Source: Endomychus coccineus
Lineage: Eukaryota; Arthropoda; Insecta; Coleoptera; Endomychidae
Assembly: GCA_958510875.1 (NCBI GenBank)
Contig: OY294068.1
Span: 164,584,388 to 164,648,387 of the forward strand
Length of the DNA: 64,000 nucleotides
Direction of reading: 5' to 3'
Program-made: the position numbers and the translations under genes
In this document: positions 34,402 to 45,170 of the stretch, in pieces
Position numbering within the stretch: position 1 is the first letter of the stretch
Layout: each line of letters starts with the position of its first letter
The notes under the pieces: generated by a model
Seen by the model: only the letters and a program-made list of their open reading frames with translations
Told to the model about the DNA's origin: nothing
Databases searched by the model: none

Positions 34402-36129
34402 CAGTGGCGGCTCCTCGAAGGACCTTAGCCTCCTTCGAGGAGCCGCCAGGCTAAGGAGGCTCAGCCTCCTCACCAATGTATCTTAATGATCAGTCTCCAT
34501 TTTATTTCCTGTTTCTCTGATAATTCTTTAAATTCTCCAATTAATTCCCCGTTCTCAGTAGTTATTTTCAATCTGGCAACAGTGCCCAGAGGCTAGATTC
34601 TCTATATATCTCAAACGCTAAACACGTGCGCTCAACACAGTTGCCGTTCTTTCAACCAGTCCAATTGCTCTACATCAAGTAAAACACTAGAATTGCAACG
34701 TTCTCTGTAGGCTAGCCTCTTGTTCGCCGTCGGTGAGTCGTATGAAATACGAGACTTGCTGGGACACGTGCTGTGTCAGAGCTTCATATTGAGTCTTGCC
34801 ACGCGACGCGAAGTAAGGTTAGATTAAAATAATTTGTCTGATCGGTAAATTATTGAACGTTAAAATGAGTGGCAGTCGTAGTAGTGATTGAGTTGCTGGC
34901 TTTTTAGAAAATCCATTCAGTGGATTAACGTATGACAGAAAAGTGTTTTTTAAAAATAAACGGCCTTTACCGGACTTGAAAGGATTAGTGATGACAGGTA
35001 TGTTTCAAAATCGATCATTTAATACTGATAATTATAAAAAATATTCATGGTTAACGTGATCTGAGGTACACAATAAATTATACTGCTGGTATTGCTTGCT
35101 ATTTACATCTGATACAACTTCATGTTGGGGGCACTCGGGTTATGATGATTTGAAAAATTTAGCTCGTAGTATAGACAGACATGAAAAATCGTAGGAACAT
35201 ATTACATGGAGTATTAAGTTTGAATTAACCGGTAAACAGAATATTGTTAAAGGAGGAAAACATATAATTTGGTAGACAAGAAACTACATTATAAACAACT
35301 TTTATTATGAAATTTTAGATACTATTAGAGGTCAAATTGAGATTCGATTTTCCGATTTACATGAATTGTAGTTTTTCGACTTGACGAATAGAAGATTCTC
35401 CGAATCTTTTTCAAAAGAGTTTCCCAATACACTTTTAGATAACTTAGTTCTAAAATTAAAATTTTTTTGATAAAATAACACTGCAGAAAGAATTATGCAT
35501 TATATACTCGTATAAAGATATTTTAGGCCAGTGCGACATTCACGCCGATATGATAAAATATGTGATAGACAATGATTTGCAACAAGTTTTATAAACTATT
35601 TTGTTTGACAGTCACCATTCCTGTCACGTCGGCATCGGTGGAGAGATCATTTTCTACTCTCAAACGAATTAAAACTTACATTCGAAATACAACGGGCCAG
35701 AATTGTTTATACAATTTTAGTTTGATATCTATTGCAAAAGATTTAGTAAAACACTTAAAACAAAATGATACATTTTATGATAATATTATTGATCATTTTT
35801 CGCAAACTAAAGACCGTAGAATTCCGTTAATATATAAAAAAAGTTAATAAAATTAATAAAAAAAAACGGAAAATGAAAAATTCCAAAAAAATGAAAAAAT
35901 ATCAAAAATCAAAAAAAAAAAAAATCAAAAAACGAACAAAAAAAATTGTTTGCCAAGAGAAACTCTACACCTCCTCGTTGGTTCTTGCTGGGCAACAATT
36001 AATTTTGTCACTGAAGTAGCTGGTATGGTTACTGTGCAAAGGTTAAATTAATTGGCTGAATAGAGTATATTTTTACAAAAACGGTTTATGTCCAGCCTCC
36101 TCTCTTAAAAAGTTCACGAGCCGCCACTG
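34402..36129 (+). mobile_element. hAT transposon copy B, internally deleted
   Basis: The ends CAGTGGCGGCTC and GAGCCGCCACTG are flanked by perfect 8-bp duplications GTTTCAAT (34394-34401 and 36130-36137). The transposase frame starts near 34865 but has stops. About 1.1 kb is missing between the zinc-finger region (to about 35247) and the C-terminal part (from about 35250). The latter still shows SVERSFSTLKRIKTYIRN (about 35635-35690). It sits between the arms of the 33480/36235 inverted repeat. Confidence 0.93.
34406..34447 (+). repeat. Perfect 17-bp-stem hairpin at the left end of hAT copy B
   Basis: GGCGGCTCCTCGAAGGA pairs with TCCTTCGAGGAGCCGCC across an 8-base loop. It probably arose from repeated copying of the terminal GGCGGCTC motif. 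Confidence 0.9.
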
Positions 36130-36234
36130 GTTTCAATACAAATCGATATTTCATAGAGTCCACGTGTTTTATAAATTAAAATAGAAAAAAGACGTTATCT
36201 TACAACCGCATTTCAGATAATATTACTAGCAGCC

Positions 36235-36600
36235 AGTTCCTTTCCCTCCACAAGGATCTCTATGATACAAGTACGCCGCATCATCATTGATGCTTCAAAA
36301 AATCTGCTCATTTTTACCTGCTTCCAAAGTGGTACTGTACATATCATAATAAAAGATACTTCTTTATCATAATAATTGTCTAAAATTTTTCGAAAAACAA
36401 ACTAACAATTAAAGATTGTCGTGTAAATATGGCAAATTTTCATTTTCCGGACTTTTCCGGAAAACTATTGTCGGTTTTGATTTTATGATCATGGAATAAT
36501 ACTCAGCGTCCATGAAAACATATAATTAAGCACGTTGGTCGAGGAACGAGATAGGAATATAAAGGAAAAACGACGCAATTACCCACCAATTTTCCCTGTT
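36235..36600 (-). repeat. Right arm of the large inverted repeat
   Basis: This is the inverse of parts of 33530-34115: AAGGATCTCTATGA, TGATGCTTCAAAAA, GTACATATCATAATAA, and the TTTTCCGG and GATTTTATGATCAT blocks. It is shorter than the left arm (one tandem unit) and is cut by hAT copy C at about 36600. Confidence 0.8.
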
Positions 36601-39362
36601 TCTCTGATAATTCTTTAAATTTTACAATTAATTCCCCGTTCTCAGTAGTTATTTTCAATCTGGCAACAGTGGCCAGAGGCTAGATTCTCTATATATCTCA
36701 AACGCTAAATACGTGTGGTCAACACAGTTGCCGTGAAACAGCGAATATGACAACATAGTAGGGAGGCTAGCTTTTCGTACCCATTCGTCGGTCGAATGAA
36801 ATACGATTACTTGCTCCCGCCTCCCGCTGCTAGAAGAATGCGGCAGCTCAGTTGTTGTTTTTATTCCACGAGGCGTAGATAGTAAGGTTAGGTAGTCAAT
36901 TTTTAAGTTATAATTTATCTAATCGGAATCGGTGAACGTTAAAATTATGAGTGACTTCGTTGCAGAGTTCTTAGAAAATCCATTTAGTGGATTAACATAT
37001 GATAGAAAAGTGTTCTTCAAAAACAAACGGCCTTTACCGGATTTGAGAGGATTAGTGATGGCAGGGAAGTATCAAAATCGATCGTTTAATACTGATAATT
37101 ATAAAAAATATGTATGGTTAACGGGATCTGATGTACACAATAAATTATATTGCTGGTATTGCTTGCTATTCACATCAGATACAACTTCATGTTGGGGGCA
37201 CTTGGGTTATAATGATTTGAAAAATTTAGCTCGTGGCCTAGAAAGACATGAAAAATCGCAGGAACATATTACATCGTGTATTAAGTTTAAATTAACCTGT
37301 AAACAGAATATTGTTAATGCGACTGATTCTACACGAACACGCGAAATCGAAAATCATAATAATACAGTTAAAGAAAACCGCGAAGTTTTAAAAAAATCAT
37401 TGATTTCTTATTGTATTTATCATTTCAAGGTTTGGCTTTTAGAGGGCATGATGAAACTGAAAATTCAGTTAATAAAGAATAAAGGTAATTTCAGGGAATT
37501 GTTAGATTTGTTTTGTAAATACGACAGTAAGCTTCGCGATTGTATGACTAATGCGTCAGTATTTGCAGGCACCTCAAAAACAATACAAAACGAAATTCTT
37601 GATTCAATAAATTATGTCCTCCGAAATCACATAGAGGATGAATTACTTCATGTCCCTTTTTTTTCATGGCAGGTTGACGAAACAACTGGTATAACGTGTA
37701 AATCACAATTATCAATAATTTTTAGATTTGTAAAATATGGACAACTAGTTGAAAGATTTTTAGCGTTTTACGATGTTAGTTCGGGAAGAACAGCGATCAA
37801 TTTATTCAATTTCTTAATGGAAACATTTCAACGATTTGACCTTGCGAATAAATTAATAGCTCAAATCTACGACGGCGCATCTGTAATGGCGGGACATTTA
37901 AACGGTCTTCAAACAAAAATAAAATCAGTTTCGCCTCAGGCTATTTTCACCCATTGTTACGCTCACAACATGAATTTGGTTTTAAGTAATGCATGTAATT
38001 CCATTAAGGAAGTTAGAATTTTTTTTTCCAACTTATCGTCATTTTCAAACTTTTTTAGCAAATCCACCAAACGAACTGGAATTTTGAATAACATAGTAGG
38101 AAACAGAATTCCCTGTAATGCTCCAACTCTATAGAATTTCACATCACGTGCAGTGTTTACCATTCACAAAAATAAAGACAAATTAATTGAAACATTTGAT
38201 TTTATATTAAACAGTGATGACTTTTCGACAGATCAGGTTTCATTGAATGCTGCTGTTGGTTTAAAATCTTATTTAGAAAATGAAGAATTTTTGTTTTTTC
38301 TTGATACTTTTAAATTAATATTTGAACAAACTGATCTTATTTTTCAAATTTTACAACATAAATTCACTGATATAATTTATTCAAGAGATCGTTTGAAACA
38401 TCTCATTGATAAAATTTCAAGTTTCCGTAATACAGAATTTCATTTTAATATTTTATTTCAAAATTTTTCAACTGATGAGGCTCCTCCCGCGAAAAGGAGG
38501 AAAATATATAATTTGGTAGACAAGAAACTATATTATAAACAACTTTTTTATGAAATTTTAGATACCATTAAAGGTCAAATTGAGATTCGATTTTCCGATT
38601 TACATGAATTGAAGTTTTTCGAATCTTTTTCAAAATAGTTTCCCAATACACTTTTAGATAACTTAGTTCTCAAATATAAATTTTTTGATAAAATAACACT
38701 GCACAATGAATTATGCGTTATATACTCGGGTAAAGATATTTTAGGCCAGTACGACAGTCACGCCGATATGATAAAATATATGATAGACAATGATTTGCAA
38801 CAAGTTTTACCTCAGTTTTATAAACTACTTTGTTTGACAGTCACCATTCCTTGTCACGTCGGCATCGGTGGAGAGATCATTTTCTACTCTCAAACGAATT
38901 AAAACTTACATGCGAAATACAATGGACCAAAATCGTTTATACAATGTTAGTTTGATATCTATTGAAAAAGATTTAATGAAACACTTAAAACAAAATGATA
39001 CATTTTATGATAATATTATTGATCATTTTTCGCAAACTAAAGACCGTAGATTTCCGTTAATATATAAAAAAAGTTGATAAAATTAATTAAAAAAAACAAA
39101 ATATGAAAAATTCCAAAAAAAAGAAAAAATATCAAAAATCCAAAGAAAATAAAAAACAAAAAACGAACAAAAAATTTTTTTGCCAAGAGAAACTCTACAC
39201 CTCCACGTTGGTTCTTGCTGGGCAACAATTAATTTTGTCACTGAAATAGCTGGTACGGTCGCTGTGCAAAAGTTAAATTAATTGGCTGAGTAGAGTATAT
39301 TGAAAAAAAACGTTTTATGTCCAGCCTCCTTTCTTAAAAAAAAAGTTCACGAGCCGCCACTG
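36601..39362 (+). mobile_element. hAT transposon copy C, 5'-truncated
   Basis: The right end GAGCCGCCACTG finishes at 39362. The left terminal repeat and about 85 bp are missing, the homology starting at CTGTTTCTCTGATAATTC. No target duplication can be shown. It lies about 60 bp before the acceptor of the gene at 39422. Confidence 0.88.
36947..39075 (+). pseudogene. hAT transposase copy C, nearly complete, two stops and one frameshift
   Basis: The frame opens at MSDFVAEFLENPFSG. A zinc-finger-like C-x2-C...H-x5-H block (Cys69, Cys72, His101, His107) precedes the catalytic domain: Asp244 (SWQVDETTG), Asp309 (QIYDGASVMAGHLNG) and the Cys337-xx-His340 pair (HCYAHNMNL). A Trp codon is TAG at 38132-38134, a Glu or Lys codon is TAG at 38636-38638, and one T is added near 38852 just before the dimerisation block with ERSFSTLKRIKTYMRN. 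It is the least damaged of the three copies. Related to ZMYM1-like or DUF4371 proteins. Confidence 0.9.
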
Positions 39363-39421
39363 TACCTCTCAATCTTATAAATCAATGAATATATTTCAGA
39401 ACGTATTATTTTTATTTGCAG

Positions 39422-41731
39422 ATATGTTCGTCTTTTCTGATAACCTCAACAAGCTCCTCAAATGGAAAACGTGACCACAATAATAACAATCAACCTCATG
39501 TTTATGAAATATATTCTGGAAATCTAAATGGTTCGAGACGATCTCTGAACCTGGCTAAAGTAACTAATCTGCTACGGTCTATGAAAAGATCTTACGAGGT
39601 AAATGAGCCTCTCGTCGAATCCGCGAGTAACTCCATTTCTGGCTTTTACAATCCGAACATGCCTTCAATTCCGGATATACAAAAGATCGTTGCTCAAATA
39701 GAATACAAAGAAACATATAAAAAGGATCGTCCATACCAAATACTGAGTATTGCCAGAATTCCAACTACATACCAGATGCATACAAAAACAGAGAATAAAG
39801 CAGAAAATGCTGTGAACAACATGCTGCCTTGGAAATTAAATATCATGGCAAAAACAAAACAATCCAACAATAATTTAGCTAATTCTCAAGTATTGAGACA
39901 ATATTTCCCACGAAAAGTTGTTAGAAATTTACGACAATCAGACAAGCTGGAAAATATCTTCCAACAACAGATTCGTACTTTGAACCACCCACAAACATAT
40001 CAAGATACTTCTGTGGAAAAAAATAATATGCATTCTGCAGAAAATCGTAACAAACTCAAAAAATTTGTGGGATATGAGCAAATCAAAGGACCTCGTAAAC
40101 TCAAACCAAGGTTTTCCAGATATAGATATCCCATTCGGAATCAAAATGCACTTCACTCTGGAATACCAGATGCTAAGAAGACGGTGCTACACCATTACCT
40201 CAAGTACGATCATGATGCGCCCATTCAAATTCGACATGCTCATCCAGAAACTTTTCATACACCGCAGCAAGTATCAGGACGCTATCAATTCCGAGAGGGT
40301 ACACCTGGCGAAAGTTTGAATCCGGGAAGAATAAATGAATTGAACTATCATCATGTTGAGCCAGAACCTACAACTTTCCAAGATAATTCTTATCCGGTGT
40401 CTTTAGCAGATTACAATCAACTTTCTCAGTACCAGGGATACCAGCATAATGGATATGCGGTACCTTCAATCGATCACAGCAAGCATGTCCAGGATAATAG
40501 AGATTATACGGTTAACCCATATACGGATCTTTCAGAAGGTTATGATAAAAATCCGCAAGATGATTTGAACTATGACCAAAGATTATATGCGGTTCCTCTA
40601 GCAGACCACACCAATAATTTCCAGGATAATGGAGGTAGTACTGATAACTCATATACCTTCTCTTCAGCTGATTACAATACAAATTCTCAAGATAATGACA
40701 ACTATAAGCATAACTCATACGAGGTTCCTCTGGCTGATTACAGTAATCTCCTGAATAATGGAGATTATCAGCATTATTCAGCTGATTACAATAAGCATTT
40801 CCAGGATACAGCACATGAAGAAAAACCTCAAGCACTCCATGAAATAGCTGCCCCAAACTTAGCGACTGACGATTTTGAGACTTCTCAAACACATAGTACC
40901 AATACATTTTACCAACAACCTCTCCAATCTGACGATTTATATTCAAATCAACCACAAAACTATGATTCACAATCAAAAAAACGTTATGTACTAAATCTTT
41001 CGCAATCTGGAAATGATGACACTGGATCTCACCCATCATATTCCGCCAAAAGCACTGCTTACGAAATAGCACCACATTATCAAAATACTGCTCAATATCA
41101 TAAGCAAAATGTCCCTGACGTTGCTGATTTGTTGCTGAAAGAAAATCTGAATCCCCTTCATCCTTACTTCATATATGACGATCATGCAAAACCGACGCAA
41201 AATAGTATACCATCTCAGAAACTCATTCACGTAGGAGATGCAGATCAATCGAGTCAAGCCACAAGGAACCCATTGAAGAACCAATTAACCCACGTTCCAC
41301 TCCAGAGATACAAACAACCTCAGAGATATTTTGTAAATGAAGGCTATCGTGTTAATAACAATCATGGGTCAATTGATCGCGGAATTCACCATGGAAAAAG
41401 TGGAAGGCAAGGTTACAATAATCATGAGATACCTAAAACATCGCACGAGCCAATGGCAAATCCATATTTTATAGCTGCGGAACAAAATACGGATGCATAT
41501 ATAAATTTTGAATCCATGAAACTAGAACCTGTGAACACATCCAACATAAATCGTGCGAAATATAATAGGGAAATATTTTACTCAAGACCGACAACCATTT
41601 CTAGATCCAGTGGTTATGGACCTGATAATATTCAGAGAAACCGAAGGCATCCTCCAGCTTTTCGTAATAATGATAGACGTTCGGAGGAGAGGAAACGCAT
41701 ATTCATCCTGAATGAAATTCTTCAGAACTAG
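39422..41731 (+). CDS. Putative secreted Tyr/Asn/Gln-rich repeat protein (long exon)
   Basis: A single 769-codon exon follows a strong acceptor (TATTATTTTTATTTGCAG). The first residues, ICSSFLITSTSSS, look like the end of a signal peptide, so a short upstream exon with the Met is expected; it was not found, and repeats fill the intervening DNA. The middle (about residues 320-470) has 5-6 diverged 27-33-residue repeats built on HNxYxVPLADYN then FQDN. The N-terminal third has a region with PYQILSIARIPTTY, and the C-terminus is basic (RNRRHPPAFRNNDRRSEER). Only one cysteine was noticed. The family is unknown; a secreted matrix, coat or adhesive protein is a guess. The architecture resembles the gene at 3257-5925. 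Confidence 0.7.
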   Translation: MCSSFLITSTSSSNGKRDHNNNNQPHVYEIYSGNLNGSRRSLNLAKVTNLLRSMKRSYEVNEPLVESASNSISGFYNPNMPSIPDIQKIVAQIEYKETYKKDRPYQILSIARIPTTYQMHTKTENKAENAVNNMLPWKLNIMAKTKQSNNNLANSQVLRQYFPRKVVRNLRQSDKLENIFQQQIRTLNHPQTYQDTSVEKNNMHSAENRNKLKKFVGYEQIKGPRKLKPRFSRYRYPIRNQNALHSGIPDAKKTVLHHYLKYDHDAPIQIRHAHPETFHTPQQVSGRYQFREGTPGESLNPGRINELNYHHVEPEPTTFQDNSYPVSLADYNQLSQYQGYQHNGYAVPSIDHSKHVQDNRDYTVNPYTDLSEGYDKNPQDDLNYDQRLYAVPLADHTNNFQDNGGSTDNSYTFSSADYNTNSQDNDNYKHNSYEVPLADYSNLLNNGDYQHYSADYNKHFQDTAHEEKPQALHEIAAPNLATDDFETSQTHSTNTFYQQPLQSDDLYSNQPQNYDSQSKKRYVLNLSQSGNDDTGSHPSYSAKSTAYEIAPHYQNTAQYHKQNVPDVADLLLKENLNPLHPYFIYDDHAKPTQNSIPSQKLIHVGDADQSSQATRNPLKNQLTHVPLQRYKQPQRYFVNEGYRVNNNHGSIDRGIHHGKSGRQGYNNHEIPKTSHEPMANPYFIAAEQNTDAYINFESMKLEPVNTSNINRAKYNREIFYSRPTTISRSSGYGPDNIQRNRRHPPAFRNNDRRSEERKRIFILNEILQN

Positions 41732-41960
41732 AGATGAACCTGAGTAGAAAAGCGGCTAATTTCGCATCTGGGTTTTCATGAAGGGATAGTCACTTAATCA
41801 ACAAAAGTAATGAAACATTCGTAACTAGAACATGGAATTATTTGTATTGCGAGGACTCAATGAGGATGGTCAGATGCAAGAATTCTAGAATTGATGTCAT
41901 ATTTTTAATTCAATCTCATTTCAAAATTTGACTACAAGTCCCTTAATGTTGAATCAAAAG

Positions 41961-41966
41961 AATAAA
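41961..41966 (+). promoter_or_regulatory. Polyadenylation signal AATAAA
   Basis: AATAAA 230 bp after the stop of the 39422-41731 gene, on the same strand. Confidence 0.5.
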
Positions 41967-42280
41967 ACAAAGAGAGCTAAGTTTCCCAGAATGTAACGTT
42001 ACGTGCAGATTGATGTTTGCGAAAAGTAGTGCCTGATATGTAATAATCGATGAAAAACATTATTTATTTTATATGTACCTGTCATGTATTGATTGATATC
42101 TAATTATATTAATTTATATTCAGTATGAAATGTTTTATTGGATTCCGGAAGCATCTAAACTTGAACAAGAAAGTGCTGTTAATTTCTGGAGAATGTCATT
42201 TATTGACATTTTTTATTCGCTCATGACCGACTGAAGATCGACTTAGTTGCCGAAAAACATATCAAGGTTACTGTATATTA

Positions 42281-42333
42281 CAGCGGCGTGCGCTCCATGT
42301 AAGTAAAGGAAGCATTGCTTCCATAAAGATTAG
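42281..42333 (+). repeat. Possible hAT end remnant
   Basis: CAGCGGCGTGCGCTCCATG looks like a hAT-type terminus, followed by GGAAGCATTGCTTCC. No partner end was found, so this is weak. Confidence 0.25.
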
Positions 42334-42455
42334 TCGTTGTCCAACGCTAGTTGGTGAAGTTTCTCAATTTCGTTGTTATAATTTTCTGGTTCAAAGGAAC
42401 ATCTTGTTCAAAGATTATTGAGTTCCTTTGAGTCAGCAAAATTACAATTCCACTT
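42334..42455 (-). pseudogene. Penelope-like RT fragment
   Basis: The minus strand reads VPLNQ...NYNNEIEKLHQLALDND, which matches the Penelope block VPLNLQSYNNEVEKFQQIALCND at 57560-57670. It is head to head with the next fragment. Confidence 0.7.
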
Positions 42456-42995
42456 ATCAGCCTCCTGTAATTAATAAATTCACCAATTTATTTTCTAAAT
42501 TTTGTAATACAACCAGTTTATAGATGTAATAACAAACTGAAAAACCGTTTAAACAACAGCTTTGATTCACGAAATCAATTGTGAATCGTGTTCAAAATGC
42601 TATGTGGATCAAACGAGAAGGAACGTTTTAACTCGATATAAAGAACATTTTGCCCATACAAAGAGAATAATGGTGAAAAATCAGCGTTAGCCAAACATAT
42701 TTTGAATACAGGTCACACCATTTCTTAAGAAATTTGATCACTTTTAAAAAACAGTACAGACAAATATCTAGGTAATTCAGATGGGATAGAAATGAATAAG
42801 CAAAAAAACAATTTATTGAATTCCGACTTATCTCCAGCTGAGGGTAACCCCTTGTTTGCATTATTATCCTCAAATAGTATGTAAACAGCCATATTTGAAT
42901 TTATAATCTAGTTTGGTCTGATGATGATGGAAGGTCCTCAGTGTTTTATCAGTATTTCTAGAAGATAAGGGTGATTATTTCTTATCTAAAGAGCC
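42456..42995 (+). pseudogene. Penelope-like GIY-YIG endonuclease end
   Basis: From about 42590 the + strand reads CESCSKCYVDQTRRNVLTRY then KEHFAH, the YIG and Arg-containing part of the GIY-YIG domain. It continues in broken frames to a tail (TYLQLRVTP at DNA level CTCCAGCTGAGGGTAACC) that also occurs at 57030-57050. It ends with the AGGTCCTCAGTG terminal block near 42940. Confidence 0.75.
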
Positions 42996-43289
42996 CGTAA
43001 AATGGCTCGCTAGCACCCAAAGACCTAGCAAGCACTCTGAAGGACTCGCGAACACGTTGAGCACCTCACAAGTGTAATATTTCCATATGCTGGCTTTTGT
43101 TATTCACTGTTTAACTGTGCCAAAAGCAGAAAACACAGAACAACATGAAAAAATCGTTTTTCGATGATGTTAGACTTATTGAATATTAATATTTTAAATT
43201 TGATATTAACAATCATTTTTGATTGATTTCAAAGTCTTACACCCAGAAAAGTCCGAATGAAATCCGCGTCACAATAGCACGACTCGATG

Positions 43290-43911
43290 CCGACGTTTCG
43301 CTGAGCATTACATGTGGTATGTTCATAGCAGGTTGAGGTTTGAACTTAAACTGATTCTTCTGGGCCCAAATCTCTTTCTGCCAAGCCATTTATTCAAGTT
43401 TGGAAATATATAAAAATCGCAGAGAGACAAATCTGCAGAATATGGTGAATGACGAACCAATTCGTGGCTCAATTCATCCAATTTTGCCATTACGACTACA
43501 GACCTGCGCCGGCACCAGTACGTTATCCTGCTGGAAGAGCACTTTTTTCTTTGCCAAATACGGTCACTTTTGCTTCAAATCGGCGTCGAATCGATCAAAC
43601 GCTGCATAATATACCCCAGTGATCGTTTTGTCCTCTTCAAGGTAATCGATATGGCTGTCGCCATGCCTTTGTTGGCCAATAAACCTACTTTGGCCTTTTT
43701 GGGATTCGAATGGCCCCTGTTTCGACTGTTCTTTGATCTCTGGTGTGTTGTGACGGATCCATGTTCCGTCCATGGGTACGAAACGGCGCAAAAAGTCATT
43801 TTTATCGTGTTTGTACATTGCCAAACACTCCTTTGAAGCTGTCACACCGTCGCGTTTGTAGTCCACAGTCTACATACCATGTATTTTATCGACGATTTCT
43901 GTCGTTGTAAC
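43290..43911 (-). pseudogene. Mariner transposase, C-terminal part
   Basis: The minus strand reads VTTTEIVDKIHGM at the cut point, then KHDKNDFLRRFVPMDGTWI (first Asp region, Glu replaced by Gly), HIDYLEEDKTITGVYYAAFD and LFQQDN (second Asp), in several frames. There is an internal deletion relative to 18170-18620 after HGM. It continues across the insertion at 44978. Confidence 0.88.
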
Positions 43912-44977
43912 CACGGTCGTATACACAGGTCTGGAAACTCGAGGTTGTTTCCTATGTGAGCAGTGAGTCCCTTATGCGTCGAATTTCGCGTAGTACCAAA
44001 AGACGCCACGTAGGAAAATCATAAAGGGCGTCACGTAAGAGTATCATCTTGATCTCTATGAAAAGTATTCTGTGACAAATTAATTAATTTAAAGTTTCTA
44101 AAAGTGAGAAATTTCGCAATTTATACGAATATTGTAACACTCGGAAGTCTTTAGCGCTTTGGACTCCAGGATTTTCACGTGGCCTATCGAAATTAGAAGG
44201 TTCGAATTATCTAAAAACATAATTGCATGAACGCCAGACGTCCTATGTAATTAGCTACGAACGAAATCGTTTTGACATATGCCTCGAAGAGCTCGCTACG
44301 CATCAGTTAGAGTTTAAACATTTTACCTCGATCTTGTTCATTCGGGGCCGTTTTATGCCCCGTGCGGCCGGAGCCAGTTGTAATAAAGTGTTTTCGGCTA
44401 TAGACCGCTAGCTTTTACCCGCTTTGAGTATATTTTAGTAGCTAGAAAATTCCCTTTGGTACTTCGCACGTCAGACGCCAGTAGCTGACAGCTGAGAATA
44501 CCTCAAACTGTTTTAATTGAATTTTTGTATTTAATCGACATTTTGGGGCCCGAGACCATGCTATTTAGTTGGCCCCGTTCATGAACTAACGACATGGAGC
44601 GGAAACCGCATGCGAAAAGTCCTCGTTAAGACGTTCTATGTACCGTAAATTTGCACTTTTCTAACTCGCGAGCTACGCGCTCCTCACGTGAACGTCATTC
44701 GATTTATCGAAAATTAACCAATTCAAAACAGTTTTCGACCCAGTTTGGGGCTATCAAGACCTTTCAAAAGGTTCAAAGTTAACATTTCGACAATTTAAGC
44801 TATGCTTAAACGGTGCAAATGGGCATTAGTAATACTGCTTGCGGTTCCGGAAAGAAATCGTTTTACCCCCTCTTGATCCAAGCTCCAGCTGGTGGCTGAG
44901 CGAGGGACTACGAGTTTCACGACGCGTAAGCGATTCAAGTCAACCATAGAGTTTCCAGACCTGTATGTACGACCGTG
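43912..44977. mobile_element. 1066-bp inverted-repeat transposon with perfect 8-bp target duplication
   Basis: The ends are CACGGTCGTATACACAGGTC and its near-inverse over about 35 bp. GTTGTAAC at 43904-43911 and 44978-44985 is an exact duplication, and removing the insert restores the mariner frame (EVTTTEIV). The element has no transposase. An 8-bp duplication fits hAT or P-like elements, but the CACGG tip is not the usual hAT tip. Related fragments lie at 6700-6872 and 58140-58870. Confidence 0.92.
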
Positions 44978-44985
44978 GTTGTAAC

Positions 44986-45170
44986 CTCAATTGGGAGATC
45001 AGAGACGTTTGGCATCCTTTATGGTCATACTACCACAACGAAAACTAGTAAATCACTTGTTAATCGTTCCAATCGATGGTGAAGATTCCCCATAATATTT
45101 AACAAGCGATGCTTCGGTTTGCGTTTCTGTTGTTTTTCCCACGCAAGAAGTAATGTTTAATCAAGACACG
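44986..45170 (-). pseudogene. Mariner transposase, N-terminal part
   Basis: The minus strand reads HYFLRGKN (N-terminal helix-turn-helix start), YYGESSPSIGTIN, FTSFRCGSMTIKDAKR and then IEV up to the insertion. Stops interrupt it. Same family as 18170-18620. Confidence 0.85.

Noticed and set aside
40512..41075. 187-codon antisense frame inside the 39422-41731 gene
   Set aside because: It runs opposite to a strongly biased repeat-coding exon; Asn/Tyr/Gln-rich codons rarely give stops on the other strand.
44223..44411. 62-codon frame also present at 58566-58754
   Set aside because: The frame is shared because both lie in copies of the same repeat; the third copy (6700-6872) ends before it and there is no recognisable motif.
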